Source: Macrotrachela quadricornifera (taxonomy: Eukaryota; Rotifera; Eurotatoria; Philodinida; Philodinidae). Taken from it: a DNA stretch of 64,000 nucleotides. A program made the translations under genes and the position numbers. This document shows positions 1 through 10,337 of this stretch, in pieces (within the stretch, counting starts at the first letter, position 1; the number at the start of each line of letters is the position of its first letter). The notes under the pieces are model-generated. The model saw only the letters and a program-made list of their open reading frames with translations, ran no database searches and was not told the DNA's origin. The DNA is taken from the NCBI GenBank assembly GCA_022393335.1, contig JAJEKB010020648.1, forward strand, positions 848,898 through 912,897, in the 5' to 3' direction.

Positions 1-727
1 CAGAAACAAAAGGAAAAATAAAACAAGGACTGAGGGTCATTCAGGTTCTCTTCATTTTCAAAAGTCATTCTTAGCTGGATGTTTGGTTACCATTTCTGTG
101 ATTCCATTTGGATTATCACAAGTTCCAACGATTAATCTAGTATTATTGATTGGTGTTTCTCTGAATGTTCTTTCCCATATACGATGGATCTCTTTTTGAC
201 CACTTCTCGTTCGCTGTTCGTATTGAAAGTGTATAAAAAGATTTCGTTCATTTTCTCCTTCCTTTTCAGCGATTGCCTGTGTGACTTTGTTGTCAGCTCC
301 TTCATTCTCTGTGTCCATGGTTTTTGAGGCGATGTCAGTACATTTTGGTTTTCGTATAGTACATTGTTTTTCGAGGGTTTGATATCGTACCGTAAGGAAT
401 TGTTTGTCGTTTTCAAACATATCGGCAACTAGTGAAGTTGAGATGTCTGTGTAATGTCGAAAGAACTCTTTCAGCCTAGTATAGATGTATCGCGGTGGAT
501 AGCTACGAGAAAAGGAACAAGTATAGTCTATGATAATATCTAGAACTCACCCATTATAAAGTAACATGAATATAATAGAACGTCTCTCATGATTAAAAGC
601 ATTCAATGTCGATGAATATCGAATTGCACGAGTAAGAGCAGTTTCGATAATATTTTGAAAAACATGACGTGGATGATCGGATTGAAATGGCATAATGTAT
701 GGTTCGGCTGCCTCTTTATGATACACT
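1..727 (-). pseudogene. Athena-type PLE copy A, 5'-truncated C-terminal RT exons
   Basis: This is the 3' part of an Athena-like retroelement on the minus strand. One exon (about 727 to 554) encodes the stretch after the RT core, containing HKEAAEPYIMPF and TRAIRYSSTLNAFNHER. It matches copy C at 6051-6240 nearly residue for residue. A ~50 nt intron follows, then a C-terminal exon (about 505 to 58) ending in LIVGTCDNPNGITEMVTKHP. The RT catalytic core is missing because homology stops abruptly at about 727, beside an A-rich run on the plus strand. 5' truncation of this kind is usual for target-primed retroelements. The left edge of the window may cut the 3' flank. No protein is expected from this copy. 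Confidence 0.8.
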
Positions 728-779
728 GAAAAAAAAATCCGGATAATAATCTACCATTGTCCTTTAAAAAGTTGTCACT

Positions 780-1980
780 AAACTCTTGAAAGGTTTATTC
801 TGATATGATAAACGTTTTTAGGATTTATTAGTCGAAGGGTTCATAAGCATATGGGTTTGTTAAAATCCAAAGGGTTTATATCGGCTATAGAGGAACTTCT
901 CATTTGATAATTTTACAATAAAAGTATGTTCTTCAACGGATGACAGTAGATTATGATTCGCTTTTAGAATGAGGGTATTCTATTGCTCACTTTTAGGTTT
1001 ATTATTCTACTTCTTTGTCGTAAGGGTATATCAGCATGTCTTTCTAAGAGCACTATACAACCCTTCTGAAAAACAGCTCATTACTCTATGTCGAAGGGTA
1101 GATTATACCATCGGATGTTCCAAAAGGTTTCTTATTCCACGCATTGATATTGATTCATCTACCTTTAAATACAAAAGGTTTAGTGATGCACTTGAAGAAC
1201 TATGTTCCATACATTTTTATCAACGGTAGTATATTGATATACAAACAACTGTTGACTTCTTTATCTTTCCGCGAGCAAAGATATTTCGTTCATCCTTTAA
1301 CGGTTGATCTAATTTCCTTCTTTGTAATTAAAGGATTTTTCTTACACCTCTTCCTTGGAAAGGTTTTCTTACTCTGCATACAAGGGTTGATTCTTCTACC
1401 CTGTCGTTGAAAAGGTTTATTTTTGTACGTACAAGGGTTGATTATTCTACCTTGTCGTTGGGAAAGGTATATTGTTGTACGTACAAGGGTTGATTATTCT
1501 TCCCTGTCGTTGGAAAAGTTTCTTGTTGTACGTACTAGGGTTGATTCTTCTACCCTGTCGTTGAAAAGGCTTATTTTTGTACGTACAAGGGTTGATTATT
1601 CTACCTTGTCGTTGGGAAAGGTATATTGTCGTACGCACAAGGGTTAATTATTCTTCCATGCCGTTGAAAAGGTTTATTTTTCTACGTACAAGGGTTGATT
1701 ATTCTTCCTTATTGTTGGAAAAGGTATATTGTCGTGAGTACAAGGGTTGATTATTCTACCCTATCGTTGAAAAGGTTCATTATTGTACGTTCAAGGATTT
1801 ATGATTTCACAATGCTATTTAAAAGAATTTCTTTTTCTACCTCTAGAGTTGATTTTTCTACCCTTTTATTTTAAAGGAATCTATCACTTCATGTGCAGAG
1901 GGCGATTCGTGCATCGCTTCATTCACAAGAATTTATTATTCCTTTTAATTCAAGGAAAACTGTTTATCGATTTGAGTAAC
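780..1980. repeat. Degenerate ~58-60 bp tandem repeat array
   Basis: The core unit reads about GTACAAGGGTTGATTATTCT, followed by ACCCTGTCGTTGAAAAGG and a T-rich stretch ending in GTACGTAC. The copies between 1380 and 1790 are clearest, with eight near-identical units. Copies towards 780 and 1980 are strongly diverged, with only AAGG/TTGAT/TCTACC blocks recognisable. Open frames across it (969-1647 on plus, 1447-1638 on minus) are repeats of the unit, not genes. The array sits between the truncated end of Athena copy A and the telomeric tract at 2004, so it was added on the telomere side of copy A or belongs to a lost element. Confidence 0.85.
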
Positions 1981-2003
1981 AAATGTGACTGACTAACAAT
2001 TGC

Positions 2004-2022
2004 GGGTGAGGGTGAGGGTGAG
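2004..2022 (+). repeat. Telomere-like G-rich tract (GGGTGA)3
   Basis: Three units of GGGTGA/GGGTGAG on the plus strand. It lies between the array on the telomere side of copy A and the 3' end of Athena copy B, which is the known junction type for Athena elements added at exposed chromosome ends. The orientation (G-rich strand running 5' to 3' to the right) puts the former chromosome end on the right. Confidence 0.75.
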
Positions 2023-2561
2023 TATACCAAAGAGAAAATAATTCGAAGCCATCATACGACATGTTTCGTTTTTTTTTGTACAAGGTGTTCTGTCTGAAAT
2101 GGAATCGTTCGATGTATACGATTGATAAGAAGTGTTACTCATGTTAAGTTTTCATTCACTCAGTGGGTCGTTTGATAACGTACTTCATGGAAAATAAAAC
2201 AGACCAACTTGTAAATCAATCTGTTAAGTCCCAACTTTTACTTTTCAGTAACCGATCTTTTAATGTCGAAATTAATGTGCTTTTAATTAATAATAAGAAT
2301 ATAATTTTTGCTTTGCCGACGCGTTTCGTGTTATTTATTTATAAAAAACACTCTTCAGGGCTATGCAAATTTATAAAAAACTGTAAAGCACGAAAAAGAA
2401 AAAGGAAATATAACAAACTATACTAAGTTCAACTAAACTACTGAACGAAATAGAAATAACAGCTCGATTAAATAATAACTATGGGAGCAATCCTAAAAAA
2501 GGAAGTAATATTGATATCATGTTGTTGGGCAATCGTATTGTTAATGTGTATTAATTTATAT
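2023..2561 (-). other. 3' untranslated/pLTR region of Athena copy B
   Basis: This stretch has no gene. From about 2165 it aligns with the 3' region of Athena copy E (50376-50580), including the hammerhead. The open frame at 2163-2426 only reads through the ribozyme. A short GTGGGT at about 2163 may be a second telomeric stub. The 2023-2162 piece is unassigned and could be a very short earlier fragment. Confidence 0.5.
2315..2361 (-). ncRNA. Hammerhead ribozyme, type I-like, decayed core
   Basis: Read on the minus strand: stem I GCC, core CTGAAGAG (the conserved CTGATGAG with one substitution), stem II GTGTT/AACAC with a long AT-rich loop, then CGAAA, a tiny stem III (ACGCGT) and the cleavage triplet GTC followed by GGC. 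The T to A change in the catalytic core predicts loss of activity. The layout matches the intact copy at 50520-50569. PLE-associated hammerheads with minimal stem III are known from published work. Confidence 0.7.
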
Positions 2562-4349
2562 TTAACGAGTATGTACTAGACGGAGTTGAAGATTATTTGC
2601 ATTACGAGTACCAAGTACGGGAACTATATTATTAATTGGAGATTGTCCAAAATATTTATTCCAGATTTCATGGAATTTCTTTGGAAATGATCTCATATTT
2701 GAACAGTACGTAAAGTGTACAAACATTGTTTTCTTGTAATTAATTGGTACTTTTTCTTTTGCATCACTTGAGATAACTTTTTGTCGTAATGCATTATAAT
2801 TATTCATAGTTAAAGGTTGATCGATGTTTAATTGTCGTAAAGTATGGTCGAATTGTTGATTAAGAAATCGAATTGGATATTTATTTACTAGTAGTGCCAT
2901 TCTTAATTTTTCACGTTCATCTAGATATGATTGAAAAGTAGAGCAATATCTAATTGTACGAAGTAACATTGTAAAAACAATATTCTTCTTCATATGCATA
3001 GGATGAACACTGTGAAAAGGCAAGTAATAAGGTTCATAAGATGGTTTGTGATAAACTTTTGTAACGACTTGTCCATCTTGATTTTCTATATGTAAATCTA
3101 AGAAATTAGTATGAGAACCTATTTTAGCTGATAATTGAATATTTTCATCAAATGTATTCCATCGATCAACTTGTTTTTGTAGATGAACTAAGGGCCAGTT
3201 AATCATAATAAATATATCATCAATATAACGGAAATATAAACCGAAACTATTATTCACTTGTTTTACTATGTCTTGTTCGAAGAAGAACATGTAACAATTA
3301 GCCATAGTAAGAGTTAGAGGAGAACCCATAGCTCCTCCTCGAATTTGATGATAATATAGGCCATCATATTTAAAATAATTGTTTTTCATAACAAATCTGG
3401 CTAAGCGAATGATAACTTCAGTCTTCAATCCTTGAACTTGTTTAAGATTAAGATGATCTAACATTTTCTTCAAGAATAAGACGCCTTCGACTTGAGGAAT
3501 CATCGTATAAAGATCAGCAATATCAATTGTACATAATACTGTTTCTTGTTTTAAATTACGAGTTGACCATTGTAAGACTTTTTTGAATAATTCAAAGCCA
3601 GACATAACAGTCGTTGTTGAAGCCATTTGATTAAATAATGGTCGAAGAAGATTGTCAAGAAACTTGGAGATCTTTAATGTGGGATGTTTTAATCCTGAGA
3701 CGATTGGTCGAAGTGGAGTACCGATCTTGTGTGTTTTTGGGAGATAATACAAATGGGCTAATTGTACTTTATCTTTTTTAATAATACATAATTCTTCATA
3801 ATGTTTTTGTGTAATCCAATTCGCTAATCGTAGGTCCAATAAATACTTATTTGTACGAGTAATTAAATCGGGTAATGGGTCATTTGTACCAAGACATTGA
3901 TAAGCATTGGTCTTGTTCATATATTCTGTAGATTTCTTTTGATAATCTTCAAGTTTACCCATATGGAATACTTTGGCTTTGTCCGTTTTTCGTAAAACTG
4001 TATTTGTTACACGAAATTTATGTTTTAAACGTTTAACGAGACGGCCATAATTCTTTTTTCTTCTTCTTATTGAAGGATGATGAGTAACTTGAGATGAAAT
4101 TCGATGATAATTTTGAAGCATCAAATCTAATTCATCAAGAAATTGTTCAAGTGGACGACCAGGACTAACTCTTTTTTCATATAATCGATGTTCAATTTTT
4201 CGACGAATTGTAGCCAATTCTGTAGTACGTCTACTTGAAGCTGTTGTTGGATCATTATAAATAAATCGAGGACCTAATTGAAGTAATTCATATTCATCTT
4301 CTGTTAATTTTATTTGTGTTGATGCTTCATTTATCATAGTTGGACCCAT
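2562..4349 (-). CDS. Athena PLE reverse transcriptase, copy B (intact 595 aa)
   Basis: This is an uninterrupted RT of an Athena-type Penelope-like element. Motifs in order: LYYLPKTHKIGTPLRPIVSG (PLE fingers region), the motif A block TIDIADLYTMIPQ, GGAMGSPLTLTMANCYMF (motif B) and YFRYIDDIF with the catalytic DD (motif C). A thumb and C-terminal domain follow, ending ILGTRNANNLQLRL-like. No GIY-YIG endonuclease follows the RT, as expected for the endonuclease-deficient telomere-associated PLE clade. The ATG is at 4347-4349 and overlaps or abuts the end of ORF1, so the two ORFs may be coupled. The protein is about 60-65% like copy E by eye. The ORF looks competent, but its ORF1 partner is truncated, so this copy is probably not autonomous. 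Confidence 0.92.
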   Translation of the reverse strand: MGPTMINEASTQIKLTEDEYELLQLGPRFIYNDPTTASSRRTTELATIRRKIEHRLYEKRVSPGRPLEQFLDELDLMLQNYHRISSQVTHHPSIRRRKKNYGRLVKRLKHKFRVTNTVLRKTDKAKVFHMGKLEDYQKKSTEYMNKTNAYQCLGTNDPLPDLITRTNKYLLDLRLANWITQKHYEELCIIKKDKVQLAHLYYLPKTHKIGTPLRPIVSGLKHPTLKISKFLDNLLRPLFNQMASTTTVMSGFELFKKVLQWSTRNLKQETVLCTIDIADLYTMIPQVEGVLFLKKMLDHLNLKQVQGLKTEVIIRLARFVMKNNYFKYDGLYYHQIRGGAMGSPLTLTMANCYMFFFEQDIVKQVNNSFGLYFRYIDDIFIMINWPLVHLQKQVDRWNTFDENIQLSAKIGSHTNFLDLHIENQDGQVVTKVYHKPSYEPYYLPFHSVHPMHMKKNIVFTMLLRTIRYCSTFQSYLDEREKLRMALLVNKYPIRFLNQQFDHTLRQLNIDQPLTMNNYNALRQKVISSDAKEKVPINYKKTMFVHFTYCSNMRSFPKKFHEIWNKYFGQSPINNIVPVLGTRNANNLQLRLVHTR

Positions 4350-4351
4350 AT

Positions 4352-4815
4352 TTATATATCCATTGGATGAGAATCTTGAGCCGGGACGATTGTTTCTATT
4401 GGATTGTCGATTTCGCCCTCGGCTCTTTGTATCTCTAAAAAATAACCAGCTTTTTCAGTTTGTAAATCTATTCGTTTAATCCGTAATTGATGATAATGTT
4501 GAAATGCTTTGTAACTTTTTTCTTCTTCTTCATCAATATTTGAATTAATGTTTGAATCATCTCCTTCATCTGTCGTAAGATCTAGATTCTGAGTTACTCG
4601 AGGTTGATTTAGTTCAATAAGATGATCAATATCATTTTTAATAGAATTAAATTGACGAGCAACTGTTTTAACATAATAATTCATTTCTATCTTATGATTA
4701 TCAGCTGTTATTTGACGCATATCATTATAAACTGATTGTAATTCATCTGGTTTAAATGATGATCGGTCAATATTAAATGAAAATTCATGTTTAGTAATAA
4801 AACTAGGAAGTAAAT
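4352..4815 (-). pseudogene. Athena copy B ORF1, 5'-truncated at a telomeric tract
   Basis: This is the C-terminal part of the Athena ORF1 protein. The segment FITKHEFSFNIDRSSFKPDE and the following SVYNDMRQITADNHKIE match the corresponding part of copy E ORF1 (FITKTDLTFKIDE, LYNQMRQLTKDFRVQ). The tail is acidic (DEEEE) and predicted helical. An open frame continues to 4882, but its first ~22 residues are only a translation of the telomeric tract and hammerhead, so the apparent ATG is an artefact. Real homology begins at about 4815, exactly where the G-rich tract starts. This shows 5' truncation followed by telomere addition. Confidence 0.8.
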
Positions 4816-4817
4816 TA

Positions 4818-4837
4818 GGGGTGTGGGTGGGGGTGAG
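4818..4837 (+). repeat. Telomere-like G-rich tract
   Basis: A 20-nt G-rich run mixing GGGTG and TGTGGG-like units, ending GGGGGTGAG. It lies between the broken ORF1 of copy B and the hammerhead that starts the next element. The TGTGGG-type unit here resembles the repeat published for Adineta. Confidence 0.75.
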
Positions 4838-4846
4838 TTCGAGCAG

Positions 4847-4890
4847 ACTACGACGCGTTTCGACCTTGCTTAAGGGTCTCATCAGGTAGT
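4847..4890 (-). ncRNA. Hammerhead ribozyme, type I with minimal stem III (intact)
   Basis: Minus strand: stem I ACTAC, core CTGATGAG, stem II ACC with loop CTTAAGCAA and GGT, then CGAAA, a 2-bp stem III (AC, loop GC, GT), cleavage triplet GTC, and stem I return GTAGT, fully complementary to ACTAC. All invariant core positions are present. Such short stem III hammerheads are described in PLE pLTRs and are thought to act as dimers. It starts about 10 nt from the telomeric tract, marking the 3' end of a very short attached fragment (about 4838-5010). Confidence 0.85.
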
Positions 4891-5011
4891 TTCGATTGTG
4901 ATTTAGATGATGAATGACTATTCAATGATCCAAAGATCACAATTAAGTCAGTTTTAATCTAAATCTTAACCTAATCATCATTCCAATGGAAATAGATAGG
5001 TATCGTTAATA

Positions 5012-5020
5012 AGGGAGTGA
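5012..5020 (+). repeat. Short telomere-like stub (GGGAGTGAG-like)
   Basis: A short G-rich remnant just before the third hammerhead of this cluster, in the same relative position as the tract at 4818-4837. It separates a ~170 bp fragment from Athena copy C. It is weak on its own and supported by context. Confidence 0.5.
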
Positions 5021-5030
5021 GTTCGAGCAG

Positions 5031-5074
5031 ACTATGACGCGTTTCGACCTTGCTTAAGGGTCTCATCAGGTAGT
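5031..5074 (-). ncRNA. Hammerhead ribozyme, type I, near-intact
   Basis: Almost identical to the copy at 4847-4890: CTGATGAG, stem II ACC/GGT, CGAAA, minimal stem III and GTC. After the cleavage triplet it reads ATAGT instead of GTAGT, leaving a C-A mismatch at the base of stem I. It belongs to the 3' end of Athena copy C. 5075-5534, on its other side, is that element's untranslated 3' region and holds no credible gene. Confidence 0.8.
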
Positions 5075-5534
5075 TTCGATGACATTTTTGATTTTGAACA
5101 ACTATTGGATGATTCGAAGAGCATTGTAGGGATCTTAAGGTTTTTTTTTGCTTTGTTTCCATTTTGGGCGGGATATGTCAGCTCGATTACTAAGCTTTGT
5201 AGTGTTTGGCGAATTCGATTTTTCCGTGTTATTCGGAACAATGGTATTCTGATTTGTATGTGTCCGATAGGTTTGTTTAGTTTCTCTATATTCGAAAGTG
5301 TGCAATAAATATGTTCAGGATTCGGATTTTGGATGGGCTTCGATTTTTTTTGCTTTAGGCTGTGTATTTTATGAGTGGTTTTATTCAACTGATGGGTTTG
5401 CTATATTGATTTCGATTCCATTCAGTGTTGCTGAAAAGGTGAAATTTTTTGTTATCGTGTTATTTTATGTGTGTAATCAGAAGTTTCAATTTTACTGTGA
5501 GACAATCACTAACAAGAAAACATGAAAAGCTTAT

Positions 5535-8136
5535 TCAAGTTCGTTTACGAGCTTTTTCTCGTTTCAGTGATTTCAATGAAGGATGTTTGGTAATCATTTC
5601 TTGGATTCCATTTCGACTGTTACAAGTTCCAACGATCAATCGTGTAGTTTTAATAGGTGTTTGTTTGGATGCTGCGTCCCATATATAATGAATTTGTTTT
5701 GGACAACTTTTCAGGCGTTGTTCATATAGTAAGTGCACTATAAGATTTCGTTTCCATTTCTCTTCTTCGCAAGCTAGTGGTCGTGTGACGGTATCATTAG
5801 CTCCTTCTCGATGTATGTCATCAGTGATTGTAGTATCAATGGTCCTGTCTGGATTTCGTTTAGGAAATCGTTGATCGAACATTTGATATCGTATTGCAAG
5901 GAATTGTTTTTCACTTTGAAACCTATGGACAAGCATTGGAGCTGTTGTAGGTACATGATGTCCAAAGAACTCTTTCAGGCGAGTATAGATGTATCTCGGT
6001 GGATATCTACATATACAAGAGGAAGTGCAGTCGATGATTTTATAGAGAACTCACCCGTTATAAAGTAACATCAGAATAATTGAACATCGTTCATGATTAA
6101 AAGCATTCAATGTTGATGAGTATCTGATTGCACGAGTCAGAGCATTTTCGATAATATTTTGGAATACATGACGTGGATGATCGGAATTAAATGGCACGAT
6201 ATATGGTTCAGCAGCTTCTTTGTGATAAACAGATGTATGAAGTATGCCACATTTATTCTCGACTAAAACATCGAGAAATGGAAGACTTTGACCGATTCGT
6301 CGAATTAATTTGATGTTTGGATGTAAATGATTTGCTTGATCTAACATTTCATTCAACGCTTCCAATGAGTCATTCGTAGTTAAGAAGATATCATCAATAT
6401 ATCTAGCAATGACAAAGAAAATAGTTTTGGCACTATTTCCAAAACCAATAATAACTTGCCTGACATAGATTCCATTTGACAGTGTTTGTCGACGAAGAAG
6501 TCTGGTTTCCCATTTTCACATGAATATATTCGCTAATGTTAATCTAAATGCTGATCCCATTGCACCACCAACAATTTGTTTGTAGAATTTGTTTCCATAC
6601 ATAAATACATTTTCTTCAAGTACAATCCGAGCCAATTTACGGATAGCATCCAATGGAATTTTATTGACTTTATGATAACCATAGTGAATAAGAAATTCCA
6701 TGAGAATATTCAATGATTCTTCTTGTGGTAACATTGTATAGAGATCTGTTATATCAAATGTACAATACTGTGTTGTTGATTTCAGATGACCATTGGCAGC
6801 ATATGTTTCGAGACGACAAATCAAATCAACACCATCCATAATGGTTGTTTCACGAACATGATAATCAAATAGTGGTCGAATCAATCGATCAAGAAATTTC
6901 GAAATTCCAGTTGTTGGTGTCTTCATCGATGAGACAATGGGTCTTAGTGGTGTTCCTTCCTGAAAGAATAAAACAAAGCAAATACAGACGACGGTTGTAG
7001 ATGTAGAACTACACTAAAAGTTTACCTTATGTAGTTTAGAAAGAAAATAGAGATAAGCTAGCTCGACCTCTTCGTGCTTTGGCAGCATTTCATTCAGTTG
7101 TCCTGTTTTGATATGTTTCTTTGAACGAAGATCACATAGTAAATGAATCACTTTATCATATACGATTGATAATAGATTTGTTTCTAGCTCCATATAAGCA
7201 CCTTTTTTTTGTCGATAAGCTTCAGCTTTTTGTTCATAATCTTTTGCATAACCAATATGAAAAATACCACTCTTATCTGTCACACGAAGAATGAGTTTTT
7301 CTTTCTTCAATCGATATCGAATAGATTTGACTAGATTGAGTTCTTTTCGAGTACGATATGCATTTAAATACGATATGGGTGACATGTATTGTTGATGCAA
7401 ACATGTTAGAAGCTGTTGAGAAAACTGTTTGATTATAACTGATGTATTTGGTATATGATATACACGAATCAGATGTGGTGTGACAACATTCATAATATTG
7501 TCATATTGCCGCTTGACTCTTTTCTCACGACGTTGCTTCGAATGCAGATAACTTTGATTTGGTCGAACGTAATTTGGACCTTAATGAAACAACAAACTAT
7601 TTTGTGACGAAATAATTCGAAAGGTTTATGTCTAACTAACCATTATATGAAAGGTAGTTCAATTGATTCTGATTGAGTGAAACTTTTGTCGTAGTATCAA
7701 TGATGATTTGTGGATAAACATGAATATTTTCTTGTTTTGATCGAGTACGAGGATGGCGTAGTAACTTGATACGAAGACATGATTCTGAATAACGAATATG
7801 ACGTATCCATTTCTTTGTCTGATGATACAAATACATTCTAATACATTTAATCATTTCATTTATTTCATGAATTGGTCGACCATTATTTGGTTCAAGCAAC
7901 TGAAGTTCAAATGCCGCTAATTCTTGTTGATATAAATGCTCATCATCTTGCAGTTTGCTTTCATATTGTTCAAGTTCAACGTGAAGCATTTGACGTTTCA
8001 TTTCTTCAATGATTTTATTCTGTTTACGTTTACATTGCTTTTCAATATTTTCCACTTTGATATGACAAACAATGCGTTGTTGAAACATAGTCAACTGTTT
8101 GAATATCTTCGTCTGTTCTTTTCGCGCTGCATTCAA
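5535..8136 (-). pseudogene. Athena-type PLE copy C, multi-exon RT with one nonsense codon
   Basis: This is an intron-bearing Athena RT of the same subfamily as copy A. Exons on the minus strand: 8136-~7642; ~7579-7024 (ends YFLSKLHK); ~6959-6051, opening with GTPLRPIV and carrying FDITDLYTMLPQ (motif A), GGAMGSAFRLTLANIFM (motif B) and ARYIDDIF (motif C); then a ~50 nt intron and a C-terminal exon to 5535 ending LIVGTCNSRNGIQEMITKHP. The three introns are 50-65 nt with GT-AG ends. One in-frame TGA follows ANIFM at about 6520. A Trp or similar codon is expected there, so the gene is probably dead by a single change. No endonuclease domain is present. More upstream exons (8190-8700) encode a Lys/Glu-rich ORF1-like region that I could not assemble cleanly. 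Confidence 0.8.
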
Positions 8137-8189
8137 ACGATTAATTGTTACAAACTAAAATGGAACAAGAAGTGGGATAAAACCTAGAC

Positions 8190-8710
8190 AGCAGTGAAAT
8201 ATTTCGTTAGTACTTGCTCGGTGGTCAGATGATGTAAACGAATAAATTCTTTCAATCTGTGATCAAGAAATTCGATTGGAACGAATGTTTCAGGACATGA
8301 TAATGATGATTGTGTTGATAGTTTTGTTGTATATTGTTCACTTTTCTTTTGTAATATTAGCACATAGTCTTCGACATATTTGTGTATTAGACAATTGTCG
8401 TTTGATTCGACTGTTTTCCGAATAGCATCCTATGAAAAACAGACACATATCATCAACTATATTCATAGAACGAATGCTTTGTTCAACTTACTGGCCACAT
8501 GTCATATCGTGAACCAAGATGAAAATAAGTTTGGTATAGATAATGAATTTGGTTGAGACAAAACTGCTGATCAAGTATCTGAAGTCTTTTCAAAATGAAA
8601 CGTTGTTCTTTCTTTTTCTTTAGTTTGCAATTCAATTGAAGTCATAATGATTGTAGCAATAATTTCCGTGGCATTTTGAGATATTTTGATCGCTTGTAAA
8701 ACGTAATTTC
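8190..8710 (-). pseudogene. Upstream ORF1-like exons of Athena copy C
   Basis: Two minus-strand coding-like blocks, about 8640-8495 and 8428-8190, are separated by a GT-AG intron of ~65 nt. The second contains KYVEDYVLILQKKSEQYTT-like helical, charged sequence. The first block has a stop shortly after its ATG, so the N-terminus is broken or starts elsewhere. It lies directly upstream of the RT exons and is assigned to the same element. 8711-8944, next to it, has only short direct repeats of ACTGGAGT and no gene. Confidence 0.45.
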
Positions 8711-8944
8711 TTCTTCACTGGAGTGAATACAAGGGGGAAACACCAGACTCCAATCCCTTGGAGTCTACTGGAGTCAACTGGAGTCACAGGAAGTCTCGTC
8801 AGTTTTGGTCTAGAGACAAATATACATTATATTTCTTTTATCCGTATTTATCACAATTACTCATATGAAAACTTCAAGGTCAGCATAAGGTTGTATATTT
8901 TATCAGAATAATTCAAGAAAGTGATAGAAAAAAGAAAAAAAGAA

Positions 8945-9814
8945 TTAGTTTTCTTTATTAGTCTGCTGCACCCGAAGCGTCCGATCGTTTGAAATTTTAC
9001 TGTTTTCACCAGTCAACAACCAGCAAGCCGTTTGTTTATGTATATATTTTGTATCATCATTAACTATTACTGTAAAATAAGACCGTTCATTATGAGATTC
9101 AATTGTATCAATGACTTTTATTCCAACAAAGTCTTCATTTGTCGTATGTATTAAGTTTTGAGTGTCATCTTGTTCGTCATCGCCAGTGTTATCACCACCA
9201 GAGGAATCGTTATCACTGCTGCTATTATCTATGTTGAGATCATCTCTCGTTCCATCATCATCATCGTCAGATATTTCAAACTCTTCCTCATCCATGTTGC
9301 TTAATTGAGATGAATAGTCATACATTTTTGAATTTGAATTTAACTCTTTAAATACATATTCATTTAATAAATCTAATCCAAGAATACGCTTTTTTTTCAG
9401 CAAATCCAACACTTCTAAACCATCAAGGATATCAATCGCGTTATGGTCAGCTTCAGTAATAATTTGTTCAATATCTATTTCATCAATCTCCCTTTGACTT
9501 GGTGTAAACGATGATTGATGATCATGTCGATGTTTGTAATGAACTGGAAATACGAAATTATTAATTAATATATCATTTGACTGTTTAAATTTAATATAAT
9601 TTAATAATGATAATCTTTGAGCACGTCGTAAAAAATCATGTACTGTGAAGTTGACAATAGTTGAATAGACTCCACTTAATGCACGAGTGTTTCGAAAAAT
9701 TGATTCACAAGCTTTTGAGCTAAAAGTATGTTTATGTAATACATGCACTGGTAGCTGTTTTTGTTTTACGAGTAAAATTAAATATAGTACAGGGTGGTAA
9801 ATAATATTATTCAA
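8945..9814 (-). CDS. Acidic C-terminal fragment of an unrecognised, transposon-like gene
   Basis: A 289-aa open frame on the minus strand. The N-terminal ~90 residues contain FSSKACESIFRNTRALSGVY followed by STIVNFTVHDFLRRAQ. I have seen this block in uncharacterised animal proteins, often transposon-linked, but I cannot name the family. The middle is charged, and residues ~175-220 are a very acidic D/E/S run (DDDDDGTRDD). The C-terminus has ESHNERSYFTVIVNDD. The first residues abut a CACCCTGTAC motif, so this is probably the 3' part of a larger gene whose 5' end was lost. 9815-10290 beyond it contains nothing I can support. Confidence 0.45.
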   Translation of the reverse strand: MNNIIYHPVLYLILLVKQKQLPVHVLHKHTFSSKACESIFRNTRALSGVYSTIVNFTVHDFLRRAQRLSLLNYIKFKQSNDILINNFVFPVHYKHRHDHQSSFTPSQREIDEIDIEQIITEADHNAIDILDGLEVLDLLKKKRILGLDLLNEYVFKELNSNSKMYDYSSQLSNMDEEEFEISDDDDDGTRDDLNIDNSSSDNDSSGGDNTGDDEQDDTQNLIHTTNEDFVGIKVIDTIESHNERSYFTVIVNDDTKYIHKQTACWLLTGENSKISNDRTLRVQQTNKEN

Positions 9815-10337
9815 GGGGGGGAACGCTATGATTTCAAGTCGGACATATAATGAATTTTATACCAAATGAAAGCTCGTGAAAAACAAGATCTAGTAATACT
9901 AAATGATAAGGCTTTGAACGACTTTCGTATATCAAACTCTTAAAAACAACAGAATTTTCTATAAAGAAAATCGTTGAAAACCATTTTGCCAAGTTTTAAG
10001 GCATTCAAAACGAACGTTTTCTCTAGAAAAAATCTAAAGAAAACTGAGATAACGATAACGAGAAGGACTATGACTCACATAATACGATGGTTCTTCTTCC
10101 TTCTGTTGTTTATTCCACGTGTTACTAGTTATTTGAAAGATTTTCTCGTTCTCGCTTTGTCTAGAAGCTATTGTGGAGGAAGATTTTAGTGGCTGTCGGC
10201 GTAACACAACGGCTCATTTTCTCATCGGTATAGTTCATAGTAGAATTTATTTTCTTGTTACATCCAGAAAGTATTATTATTTCAAATGACTAGTGCTTAT
10301 GATACCGAACAACAAAGAATGATTGACAAGCTATCTT

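Noticed and set aside
969..1647. Several overlapping ORFs with repeated VRTRVDYSTLSL-type peptides
   Set aside because: Translation of the tandem array. Frames exist on both strands and break at unit changes.
2163..2426. 87-aa plus-strand ORF, and its homologue at 50335-50595
   Set aside because: Both read through a hammerhead ribozyme on the opposite strand. Their shared peptide (LPTRFVLFI) is explained by RNA conservation and not by coding.
4852..4882. N-terminal MRPLSKVETRRSLLEL of the apparent ORF1 in Athena B, and the same peptide near 4971-5162 and 5032-5388
   Set aside because: It is the hammerhead sequence read as protein. It recurs wherever the ribozyme does.
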